NCBI GenBank assembly: GCA_035535055.1
Contig: DATLQT010000027.1
Location: 1-22,859, forward strand
Source of the DNA: UBA6019 sp035535055
GTDB lineage: Bacteria; Chloroflexota; Dormibacteria; Dormibacterales; Dormibacteraceae
Length of the DNA: 22,859 nucleotides
Reading direction: 5' to 3'
Made by a program: the position numbers and the translations under genes. Below are positions 7,070-14,522 of this stretch, piece after piece. Each line of letters opens with the position of its first letter. The stretch's first letter is position 1. The notes below the pieces were generated by a model. That model did no database searches. It saw only the letters and a program-made list of their open reading frames with translations, and was not told where the DNA came from.

Positions 7070-8775
7070 GATCCGGCCGCCTGCTGAAGGTCACCGGGCC
7101 GATGGTCCTCTCGCGAATCGACGGCGTCGCCGTCCAGGAGATGGTGGAGGTCGGACCCCGGCGGCTCCCGGGCGAAGTCCTCGCGCTGAATCGTGGTATC
7201 GCGACCGTCCAGGTCTTCGACTACACCGGGGGCCTGCGACCGGGCGACGACGTCGTCGCCACCGGTGAGCCGCTCTCGGTTCCGCTGGGCCCCGGACTGC
7301 TCGGCGGCGTTTTCGACGGCGCCCTCCAGCCGCTCTCAGGCGCCGCCGACCGGTTGGAATCGGGCCCCCGCCCGCCATCCGCGCCGACGACTTGGGACTT
7401 CACCCCTGAGGTGGAGGCCGGCGCCCAGGTGTCGGCCGGTACCCGCCTGGGCGTGGTCAAGGAATCGATCTTCGAGCACGTGATGCTGGTCCCCCCGGGG
7501 ATCGCCGGGCGGGTCGACCAGATCGCACCGGCGGGTTCTTGCCCAAGCTCCCAAGCACTCGCCGTGATTGGCAGCCGAGCCGTCGGGCTTAGCAACCGCT
7601 GGCCGGTCCGGCGCCCGCGGCCCGCCCGCGAGCGACTCCGCGCAGGGGCACCGATCATCACCGGGCAGCGCGTCCTCGACATCCTCTACCCGATCGCGAA
7701 GGGCAGCACCGCCGCCGTGCCGGGCGGGTTCGGAACCGGCAAGACCGTCCTCCTTCAGCAGGTCGCGAAGTGGTGCGATGCCGACGTCATCGTCTACGTC
7801 GGCTGCGGTGAGCGCGGCAACGAGATGGCGGACGTCCTCTCCGAGTTGCCTCTCCTCCAGGACCCGAGGACGGGGAGGTCATTGATGGAGCGAACGGTCG
7901 TCATCGCCAACACCTCGAATATGCCCGTGATGGCGAGGGAGGCGAGCATTTACACCGGCGTGACCGTCGGCGAGTACTTCCGCGACATGGGCCTGGATGT
8001 GGTCGTGATCGCCGACTCGACCTCCCGCTGGGCCGAGGCGCTCCGCGAATTCGCTGCCCGGGCGGGCGAGATGCCGGCGGAGGAAGGCTTCCCGGCAACG
8101 CTGTCCTCAGCGCTGGCCGCCTTCTACGAGCGGGCAGGCGTGGTCACGACCCTGGGCGGAGAGACCGGCTCGCTGTCGATCATCGGGGCGGTCTCGCCGC
8201 CCGGCGGCGACTTCACCGAGCCGGTCACCGCCCACACCGCGCGCTTTGTACGCAGCATCTGGTCGCTCGACCGCGACCTCGCCTACGCGCGTCACTATCC
8301 GGCGGTCAACTGGCACGACTCGTTCAGCCGTGACAGCGAGGTGGTCCGCGACTGGCACGCGGCTAACGGTGACAGCGGCTGGGGAGCCCGGAGGGCCCGC
8401 CTTCTCGACCTCCTGGCCGAATCCGATCGGCTGGAATCGATCGCCCAGCTGATCGGCGCGACGGGCCTGCCCGACCGGGAGCGGATCGTGATGCTGACCG
8501 CGCGGCTGATCCGCCAGTCGGTCCTTCAGCAGAGCTCACTCTCGGTCAACGACGCCTACTGCGGCGCCGCCAAAGAGGTGGCCATGGTCGAGTCGGTCCT
8601 CGCCGTCCATGACGCCTTCCTCTCCGCCGTAACCAGGGGAGTGCCGGCAGTCTCGATCGAAGAGCTCGATCTATCGTCGCTGGTCCGCGCCCGCGAGGAG
8701 TCCCTTCCGACGGATGGCGGTCCGGTAGAGGCGGCTGCCCTTGCCATTGTCACGGCGGTGGAGTCGCTGCAATGA
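7066..8775 (+). CDS. atpA: V-type ATP synthase catalytic subunit A
   Basis: This 569-residue nucleotide-hydrolysing subunit is of normal family length. An N-terminal barrel (1-70) is followed by the A-specific non-homologous insert (about 105-185, with SIFEHVMLVPPG), then the ATPase core. The P-loop is GGFGTGKT at 220-227, where the usual second residue is Pro. It is followed by GCGERGNEM (about 247-254), NTSNMPVMAREASIY, the Walker B strand VVVIADSTSRWAEALRE (312-328), and the catalytic-glutamate region of the family. MPAEEGFPATLSSALAAFYERAG is a family hallmark. The start is GTG 7066, overlapping the atpE stop, with GAGGAGG 8 bases upstream. It ends in an ATGA overlap with atpB. Confidence 0.97.
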   Translation: MRSGRLLKVTGPMVLSRIDGVAVQEMVEVGPRRLPGEVLALNRGIATVQVFDYTGGLRPGDDVVATGEPLSVPLGPGLLGGVFDGALQPLSGAADRLESGPRPPSAPTTWDFTPEVEAGAQVSAGTRLGVVKESIFEHVMLVPPGIAGRVDQIAPAGSCPSSQALAVIGSRAVGLSNRWPVRRPRPARERLRAGAPIITGQRVLDILYPIAKGSTAAVPGGFGTGKTVLLQQVAKWCDADVIVYVGCGERGNEMADVLSELPLLQDPRTGRSLMERTVVIANTSNMPVMAREASIYTGVTVGEYFRDMGLDVVVIADSTSRWAEALREFAARAGEMPAEEGFPATLSSALAAFYERAGVVTTLGGETGSLSIIGAVSPPGGDFTEPVTAHTARFVRSIWSLDRDLAYARHYPAVNWHDSFSRDSEVVRDWHAANGDSGWGARRARLLDLLAESDRLESIAQLIGATGLPDRERIVMLTARLIRQSVLQQSSLSVNDAYCGAAKEVAMVESVLAVHDAFLSAVTRGVPAVSIEELDLSSLVRAREESLPTDGGPVEAAALAIVTAVESLQ

Positions 8776-10160
8776 AGGCCCCGCTACCTCCGATCGTCCA
8801 GTACGGCTCTGTCAGTCGGGTCCAGGGACCAATGGTCGAGTTGGACGGCGTCGGCGGTGTCGGCTGGGACGAGGAGGCGACGGTCAGGACCGACGCCGGC
8901 CAGCTTCGCCACGGCGTCGTCCTCGAGGTCAGCGACGAGACCGCGCTCGTCCAAGTGTACGAGGGTACCGACGGCCTCCGCCCGGGCGGGTTCAGGGTCG
9001 CCTTCGAAGGCGCGCCGATGAGGATCCCTGTCGGTGAAGGCTGGTTGGGAAGGGTCTGCAACGGTCGCGGTGTTCCCATCGACGGCGGGCCGGCGGTCCG
9101 CGGGAGGCAATGGCGCTCGGTCGCGGGCGAGCCTCTGAACCCCGCTCGGAGGATGGCCCCGGCCGACCCCATCATCACTGGAATCTCGGCGATAGACGGT
9201 CTGGCCACGCTGGTGCGCGGCCAGAAGCTGCCGATCTTCTCGGTCGGTGGCCTCCCACACCTGGAACTGGCCGCCCAGATCGCCGCGCAGGCGAAGGTGG
9301 CGGAAGAGCGCTTCAGCGTTGTCTTCGCGGCCATGGGGGTCACCCACCCGGACGCCGAGATGATTGGTGATGTGCTCGAGACGAGGGCCGCCGAAGGCGA
9401 TCTGGCCCTGTTCATCAATCTCGCCGACGACCCGGTCGTGGAGCGCATCCTCACCCCACGACTGGCTCTCACGGTCGCCGAGCATCTGGCCTTCGACCTC
9501 GACCACCACGTGCTGGTGGTGATGGCAGACATGACCAGTTACGCCGAAGCCGTCCGCGAGGCGGGGTCTGCCCGCGGTGAACTACCCGGCCGTCGCGGAT
9601 TCCCCGGCTATCTGTACAGCGATCTCTCGTCGCTGTATGAGCGGTGCGGACGGCTTCAGGGCCGGCGCGGGTCGATCACGCAGCTGCCGGTGCTGACGAT
9701 GCCGGCCGGCGACATCACGCACCCGGTGCCGGACCTCACCGGCTACATCACAGAGGGCCAGCTGGTTCTCTCGGCTGACGTCCTCGCCCGCGGCGTCTAC
9801 CCGCCCTTCGATCCGCTGGCATCGCTTTCGAGGTTGATGCGCCACGGCGCCGGGCCGGGTCGAACCCGCGACGACCACCTTGCACTCGCCAACCAGCTCT
9901 ACGCGGCGCTGGCGCACGCGCGCCAGTCCCAGGAGCTCGCGGAGCTGATCGGGGCCGACGCGCTTTCGCAGACCGACCGGGACTACCTGCTGTTCGCGCA
10001 GGGGTTCGACCGGGAGCTGATCCAGCAGGGATCGGATGAGTTTCGGGACATCGACCAGACGCTGGACCGCGGCTGGCATCTGCTTTCAGGGCTACCGCGC
10101 CGGGAGCTGGTCATGCTCCCCGCCGAGATGATCGCCCAGCACCTGGGAGCAGGTCGATGA
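8772..10160 (+). CDS. atpB: V-type ATP synthase subunit B (non-catalytic)
   Basis: This 462-residue protein alternates with subunit A in the head. It lacks a Walker A lysine; the corresponding loop reads SVGGLPHLELA, as expected for the non-catalytic subunit. Hallmarks are PIITGISAIDG and LVRGQKLPIFS in the middle, MTSYAEAVREA, PGRRGFPGYLYSDLSSLYER, GSITQLPVLTMPAGDITHP and VPDLTGYITEGQLVLS. The usual 'NDDiTHP' is AGDITHP here. The Arg in the RRGFPGY region and the following segments contribute to the A-B interface. Both ends are ATGA overlaps, so translation is coupled to atpA and atpD. Confidence 0.97.
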   Translation: MKAPLPPIVQYGSVSRVQGPMVELDGVGGVGWDEEATVRTDAGQLRHGVVLEVSDETALVQVYEGTDGLRPGGFRVAFEGAPMRIPVGEGWLGRVCNGRGVPIDGGPAVRGRQWRSVAGEPLNPARRMAPADPIITGISAIDGLATLVRGQKLPIFSVGGLPHLELAAQIAAQAKVAEERFSVVFAAMGVTHPDAEMIGDVLETRAAEGDLALFINLADDPVVERILTPRLALTVAEHLAFDLDHHVLVVMADMTSYAEAVREAGSARGELPGRRGFPGYLYSDLSSLYERCGRLQGRRGSITQLPVLTMPAGDITHPVPDLTGYITEGQLVLSADVLARGVYPPFDPLASLSRLMRHGAGPGRTRDDHLALANQLYAALAHARQSQELAELIGADALSQTDRDYLLFAQGFDRELIQQGSDEFRDIDQTLDRGWHLLSGLPRRELVMLPAEMIAQHLGAGR

Positions 10161-10768
10161 AGATTCACCATCCGGTCGGCCGCTCGGGTGCGCTCTGGCT
10201 GCGCGACCGCCGTCAACTCGCCACCAAGGGTCGCGACCTCCTCGCCCAGAAGCGGATGGTTCTCTCCCTCGAGCGCGAGCGGCTCGCGGCGGTGGCCGAG
10301 CGGGCGCAGGCGGACTGGCGGAGGGCATACGCAAGCCTGGATGTGTGGATGACCAGGGCGATGGTTCTTGGCGGTCCCGAGCAGGTCTTTCACGTACCCG
10401 TGCGGCCGGCCCGGGTGACGATACGCGAGCGAAGCGCGTTCGGCGTCACCTACCCGTCCGACATCCAGGTTGCAGCGGAGCCCGCAGCCACCCTTGCCGG
10501 TGGAGGCTCGTCAGCTCTCGACATTGCGGCGGAGCACTCCGTGACGGCCGTCCGGGCGGGGGTCGAGCTGGCCGCGGCCCAGACCGCCCTGCGCCGGTTG
10601 GAGAACGAGTTGCGCTCCACCACCCGGCGCGTCCGGGCAATCGAGCGGCGCTGGATGCCCGCTCTCATCAAGGCCCAGGCCGGACTGGAGCTGCAGCTCG
10701 AGGAAAAGGAGCGGGAGGAGCTGGTTCGGGCCGCCTGGGCCAGGACGCAGATCGAGGGTCACCGATGA
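10157..10768 (+). CDS. atpD: V-type ATP synthase subunit D (central shaft)
   Basis: This 203-residue protein is largely two long helices. The N-terminal helix (VGRSGALWLRDRRQLATKGRDLLAQKRMVL) and the C-terminal helix with LRSTTRRVRAIERRWMPALIKAQ match the antiparallel coiled coil of the rotary shaft; the C-terminal 'tRRVNALE' motif appears as TRRVRAIE, with IPRL replaced by MPAL. A less conserved middle (about 75-125) corresponds to the bulge region. Start is ATG 10157, in an ATGA overlap with atpB. The stop overlaps the start of the universal stress protein gene. Confidence 0.93.
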   Translation: MKIHHPVGRSGALWLRDRRQLATKGRDLLAQKRMVLSLERERLAAVAERAQADWRRAYASLDVWMTRAMVLGGPEQVFHVPVRPARVTIRERSAFGVTYPSDIQVAAEPAATLAGGGSSALDIAAEHSVTAVRAGVELAAAQTALRRLENELRSTTRRVRAIERRWMPALIKAQAGLELQLEEKEREELVRAAWARTQIEGHR

Positions 10769-11190
10769 TCTTCCGGCGCGTACTGGCTGCCTTCGATGGC
10801 TCCGCCGCCGCGGACAAGGCAGCGGGCCTCGCGATCAGGATTGCTCAGGAAGGCCAGGGACGACTACGGATCGTGTCAGTCTTGGAGACAGTTTCCGAAG
10901 ACGCCGATCTACGGACTCGTCGCCGGCTCGGCGCCGAGAACGCCATCGCCAAGGTGGCGGCGTCAGCACGGCAGGCCGGCCTTGATCCGGAGACCGCCCT
11001 CGTCGAGCCCGGGGTGCCCTTCGAGACGATCCTTCAGCAGGCGGCAACCTGGGGAGCGGACCTGATCGTGATGGGCCGGACGGGCCGGACCGGTCCCGGC
11101 AAGTCACTGTTGGGGAGCGAAGCGGAGCGGGTCCTCGAATTTGCCGAGGTGCCGGTGCTGATCATCCCGACGACCATCAACCGAGATTAA
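10765..11190 (+). CDS. Universal stress protein (UspA family), coupled to the V-ATPase operon
   Basis: This 141-residue single-domain Usp begins with the strand RRVLAAFDGSAAADKA, where the Asp after the first strand is part of the ATP site. Near the end it carries the ATP-binding pattern G-x2-G-x9-G-S (GRTGRTGPGKSLLGS), then the closing strand VPVLIIP. It should therefore bind ATP like MJ0577-type Usps rather than the non-binding UspA type. The ATG (10765) overlaps the atpD stop by ATGA, so it is the tenth gene of the same operon and is probably made in fixed ratio with the ATPase. A regulatory or ATP-sensing role towards the enzyme is an inference from position. Confidence 0.92.
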   Translation: MIFRRVLAAFDGSAAADKAAGLAIRIAQEGQGRLRIVSVLETVSEDADLRTRRRLGAENAIAKVAASARQAGLDPETALVEPGVPFETILQQAATWGADLIVMGRTGRTGPGKSLLGSEAERVLEFAEVPVLIIPTTINRD

Positions 11191-11259
11191 TAGCCTCGAC
11201 TGGTTCGTTGATGTGAAGCGGGGACGACACGCAACGACCGGACTCCACCGAAGGAGAAC

Positions 11260-12156
11260 TCACGTCACGAGCCGCGGGTAGAGCCTACCGGCAAGGGCGA
11301 CCAGGACTGCTGCGATGGCGAGCAGCACCGCAAAGTCCGTGACCAATCCGAAGCCACTGGTGCCACCTGACAGCATCAGCGCGCGTATGCCATCGACCTC
11401 ATAGCTGAGCGGGTTGACCTTCGAGATGACCTGCATCCACTGCGGCATGATCGCCAGTGGATAGATGGCGTTGCTGGCGAAGAAGAGCGGCATCGTGAGG
11501 ACCTGGCCGATGCCCATGAAGCGTTCACGCGTCTTGACGATGGTGGCGATGATCAATGAGAAGGTCGAGAAGAGCGCGGCCCCGATCAGGACCAGGATCA
11601 GCACCCCGAGAATGGCGAGCGGGCTCCAGTCGACGCCCACTCCGAGGACAAGGGCGAGGGCGTAAATGATCACCGCCTGTGACAGCCCCCGCACGCTCGC
11701 CGAGAGCGCCTTGCCAAGGACCAGCGCCGATCGAGGCGTCGGCGTGACCATCAGCTTGTGGACCACGCCAAGGTCGCGCTCCCAGATCGCGCTGATGCCG
11801 TAGAAGATGGCCACGAAAAGCACGCTCTGCGCCAGGATCCCTGGTGCCATGAAGTCCAAATAGGGACGATTGCCGGTCGGGATCACCTTGAGGCGGTTGA
11901 ACACCTCGCCGAAGAGCAGCAGCCAGAGCATCGGCTGCACGGCTCGTGTGATGAGCTCGGTAGGGTCGCGGCGCAGCTTCCAGACCTCGAGTTCCACGAT
12001 CATCAGCGTCTTGTCGACAAAGTGGTATGCGCCAGCGAAGGCAGCCTGCCGAGCAGGAAGGCCGGGTCTAGCCGAGGCGCCGGAGAGCACGCCTTGTCCT
12101 GGCTGTCTCGCGGAAACCTCCTCCGGCCTCGATTGCGCCGGCTGCGTATCGCTCAA
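11260..12156 (-). CDS. ABC-2 type transporter permease (DrrB-like)
   Basis: This 298-residue protein carries six hydrophobic segments between about residues 70 and 296 and the ABC-2 architecture: a cytoplasmic N-terminus, RAVQPMLWLLLFGEVF as the first membrane helix, the coupling region RDLGVVHKLMVTPTPRSALVLGK (about 128-150), and the late NPLSYEVDGIRALML motif typical of DrrB/ABC-2 permeases. It partners the ATPase encoded just upstream. The longest reading overlaps the ATPase gene by 89 bases; the GTG at 12090 would give a more usual short overlap, so the N-terminal 22 residues are uncertain. Substrate class (drug, lipid or glycan export) cannot be read. It runs convergently to the stress-protein gene with a 69-base gap that contains no clear terminator. 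Confidence 0.9.
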   Translation of the reverse strand: MSDTQPAQSRPEEVSARQPGQGVLSGASARPGLPARQAAFAGAYHFVDKTLMIVELEVWKLRRDPTELITRAVQPMLWLLLFGEVFNRLKVIPTGNRPYLDFMAPGILAQSVLFVAIFYGISAIWERDLGVVHKLMVTPTPRSALVLGKALSASVRGLSQAVIIYALALVLGVGVDWSPLAILGVLILVLIGAALFSTFSLIIATIVKTRERFMGIGQVLTMPLFFASNAIYPLAIMPQWMQVISKVNPLSYEVDGIRALMLSGGTSGFGLVTDFAVLLAIAAVLVALAGRLYPRLVT

Positions 12157-12866
12157 AGACGTCGTCGAGGATCGCCTCCGGCGTGCCCAGCGACGCTTTC
12201 AGCTCATCAAGTGTCCCGGTGGCCGCGATCTGGCCGTCGTGCATGATGGCCACTCGCCCGCAGAGCTCTTCGGCCTCATCCATGTAGTGGGTGGTCAGGA
12301 GGATGGTGGTCCGGCGGGTCGAGCGAAGGTCGCGGATGTGGGACCAGATCGTCTCCCGCGCGATCGGATCCAGACCGACGGTCGGCTCGTCGAGGAAGAG
12401 GAGGGGCGGCCGGTGGAGCATCGCCTCGGCTATCTCCAAGCGCCGGATCATGCCTCCCGAGTAGGACTTGACAACCTTGGGGCCGGCTTCGGCGAGCCCC
12501 ACCAGCTGCAGTGCTTCCTCGATGCGGCTTGCACGTTCCTGCCGCGGAACGTCGTAAAGGCGGGCGAACACCCGCAGGTTCTCGTAGCCGGACAAATCCC
12601 CGTCCACCGAGATCATCTGGGGGACGTAGCCGATGCGGCGGCGTACCTCGTTAGGCTGGCGGCGGACGTCAAACCCCGCCACAACAGCGGTGCCAGACGT
12701 CGGTGGCAGGAGCGTCGTCAGCATCTTGATCACGGTTGTCTTGCCGGCTCCGTTGGCACCGAGCAGACCGAAGACGTCGCCTGGCTGGAAGGGCGAAATT
12801 GACATGGTCGACGGCGGTGAGCTCCCCGAATCTTCGAGTCAGTTCCTGAACTTCCAGTATGTTCAC
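12068..12866 (-). pseudogene. ABC transporter ATP-binding protein (DrrA-like), 5' frameshift
   Basis: Two frames together make one DrrA-type ATPase. From the GTG at 12864-12866, preceded by TGAGG at a 5-base spacing, the first frame reads MNILEVQELTRRFGELTAVDH and so on up to NFAL. The rest, QPGDVFGLLGANGAGKTT onward, lies in the next frame. Deleting one base in the CTTCCAG run (about 12785-12790 on the plus strand) joins them into the usual sequence. Downstream, Walker A (GANGAGKTT), signature SYSGGMIRRLEIAEAM, Walker B LLFLDEPTVGLD and the switch His in LLTTHYMDEAEE are all intact, and only about 24 residues are affected. It is either a genuine recent lesion or a base-calling error. Read alone, the 12068-12805 frame would start in mid-domain. 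Confidence 0.85.
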
Positions 12867-12873
12867 GGATACC

Positions 12874-13419
12874 TCAGCTCAGGACTGACCGGCTCCGGAC
12901 ACGCCAGCCGTGAAGATGGATTGCGTTCGCCGCCAGCAGAACGCCAAGGACTATCGCGTACAGTCCGATCAGCCAGATGATGGCGAAAATCCCGGCAGCA
13001 GGGAAGAACGCGGCCAACACGCCAAAGACGATCGAGACAGCGCCGGCTGTGGCGAGCAGCCAACCCTGGCCAATCAGACGAAGAAGCCCGACGGCGATGA
13101 TCAACTCGGCAATGCCGCGGACGATCGCCCACAGTGCGATCAGGTACAGGAGCGCGATAGCTGTGATGCCTGGCAGCAGAATCGCAACTGCACCGACGGC
13201 CAATCCGACTATGCCCTGCACGATCCACCAGCCGCGACGCTCGCGTACTCCATACCAGCCAGCAAGGACGCCATCGATCAGCATGTAGGCGCCGAACAGC
13301 AGCGCAAGCGCCAGGATGGTGGCCAGCGGCCAGATCAGAGCCAGGAGACCGAAGAGAATCGCGAGACCACCCCGGATGGCGAACATCCACCAATGCCGGG
13401 CGGCGACGTGTGTGACCAT
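12874..13419 (-). CDS. HdeD-like DUF308 membrane protein
   Basis: This 181-residue protein has about six transmembrane helices in three hairpins, beginning FAIRGGLAILFGLLALIWP, the characteristic opening of the HdeD/DUF308 family, with repeated 'G...ll.G' patterns (LLFGAYMLIDGVLAGWYGV). HdeD in Escherichia coli is linked to acid resistance at high cell density; the molecular role is unknown. The ATG at 13417-13419 was preferred because GGAGG (13429-13433) lies 9 bases upstream; a longer reading adds 26 residues without a ribosome site. Its stop is 7 bases ahead of the ABC ATPase start, so the three minus-strand genes likely form one operon. Confidence 0.88.
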   Translation of the reverse strand: MVTHVAARHWWMFAIRGGLAILFGLLALIWPLATILALALLFGAYMLIDGVLAGWYGVRERRGWWIVQGIVGLAVGAVAILLPGITAIALLYLIALWAIVRGIAELIIAVGLLRLIGQGWLLATAGAVSIVFGVLAAFFPAAGIFAIIWLIGLYAIVLGVLLAANAIHLHGWRVRSRSVLS

Positions 13420-13428
13420 TTGGAAATA

Positions 13429-13433
13429 CCTCC
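13429..13433 (-). promoter_or_regulatory. Ribosome binding site of the hdeD-like gene
   Basis: GGAGG on the minus strand, 9 bases before the ATG at 13419. It decides the start against the longer reading that begins at 13497. Confidence 0.75.
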
Positions 13434-13545
13434 GATCGCATCCTCTGTCCTGACAAGCAGGGGTAACAGGGCTGAAGGCCGCGCGATCGAGTGCCATAGG
13501 TCCTCCCGGCGAGGCCGGTCAGCGCAGAAGGAGCGCAGGGCGACC

Positions 13546-13580
13546 GCGGGGGGCGATGCACCCCCCGCATCGCCCCCCGC
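13546..13580. repeat. Perfect 14-bp stem-loop with G6/C6 tract
   Basis: GCGGGGGGCGATGC (13546-13559) is followed by a 7-base loop and its exact reverse complement (13567-13580). No T-tract follows on either strand, so it is not a standard intrinsic terminator. It lies about 127 bases upstream of the hdeD-like start and could be part of its leader. Confidence 0.8.
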
Positions 13581-14248
13581 CGAGACGACGGGCCGTCACG
13601 TGGCGACTGCCCTACCCTGGTTCTGGCCCGAGTAGTACTCGCTGCCCACGATCAGTGTTCGCGACACAGCCGCGGTATAGAGCGAGACACTGAGAAAAGG
13701 CGGGTTGGTGGAACCAGCGGATTTTCGGGCCCCGACCTGTGAATGCCATGCCCGATCTGGGCCGTCCGCGATGGTCTGCCAAGGTCGTTTCGTATTGCGA
13801 ACCGACATCGACGATGTCCGATTAGTCTGCTCAAGTCCAGCCGGTTTCGGCAGATTGAGTGTCATCCATGAAGGACGGTCGCGTGTCAAGGGGCAGGGCC
13901 ATCTCGACCCAGGGGAAGGTGGGGGCGGTCGTCCCGGCGCCACGCCGATGCGGTGTTCAAAGACCGAGTCATCTATTCGAGCGGGGAGCTCATGGTGTGA
14001 TTCGGGCCAGGCGGCTCAATCAAATTAGCGGCCGTCAGCGGAGGCCATGACTCGGTCGACGCCAAGACTTGAACAACTCGTCCGGGCGACCAAGTTCAAG
14101 AATCAGATTCGGTGCGTCCCGCGACCCGGGCTTGCCCGGCTACCCAGGCCTAACTCCCCGCCAATCCATTCTCACAAGGGAGGCGCATCCTTGGCCGCCG
14201 TCCTACGCCTAAGACCGGCGACGTTATGCTCCGTTGATGGCTGGGTTG

Positions 14249-14343
14249 ATGGTTGGCTTGGACGGCAAGGTGCCATTGTCACGGGTGCCGGAAGCGGCAT
14301 CGGTGAGGCCACGGCCGCTGCCCGTCGACCGTCAGCCGGCTGA
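14249..14343 (+). pseudogene. SDR N-terminal remnant, frameshifted
   Basis: ATG at 14249 reads MVGLDGK, then the frame breaks near 14271. The next frame continues AIVTGAGSGIGEATAAA and stops at 14341-14343. Adding one base after 14271 restores the classic SDR opening MVGLDGKVAIVTGAGSGIG, including the TGxxxGIG cofactor motif. The downstream sequence has no SDR similarity in any frame that I can see, so at most about 30 residues of the gene survive. It is a decayed fragment, not a working gene. Confidence 0.7.
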
Positions 14344-14522
14344 TCTGGTTGCTGCAGTCGTACATACAGCCAAAGGCGCACCTTGGCTTGTCGCACGGCG
14401 CTCGATCAGCGCTCAGGACCGCGAGCCACGACTTCAAGGAGGGTGCGATGCACGAATGGGCATGAAGGCAGAGCCGTTGAGGATCGCCGAGTTCAAATTG
14501 ATAGCCTTCTAACGATCACGGG

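Larger units (their letters stand above)
13420..14522. other. 1.1-kb stretch without an intact gene
   Basis: Short open frames on both strands here have no recognisable domain and no ribosome site. The region holds the hdeD leader, a perfect 14-bp stem-loop at 13546-13580, and an SDR N-terminal remnant at about 14249-14343. I found no tRNA-like fold or repeats beyond these. Confidence 0.6.

Noticed and set aside
11191..11259. A terminator between the convergent usp and permease genes
   Set aside because: Only a weak CGTTG/CAACG pairing with a long loop and no T-tract was found.
13596..13943. A 115-codon minus-strand frame in the gap region
   Set aside because: There is no domain, no ribosome site, and a composition typical of chance frames.
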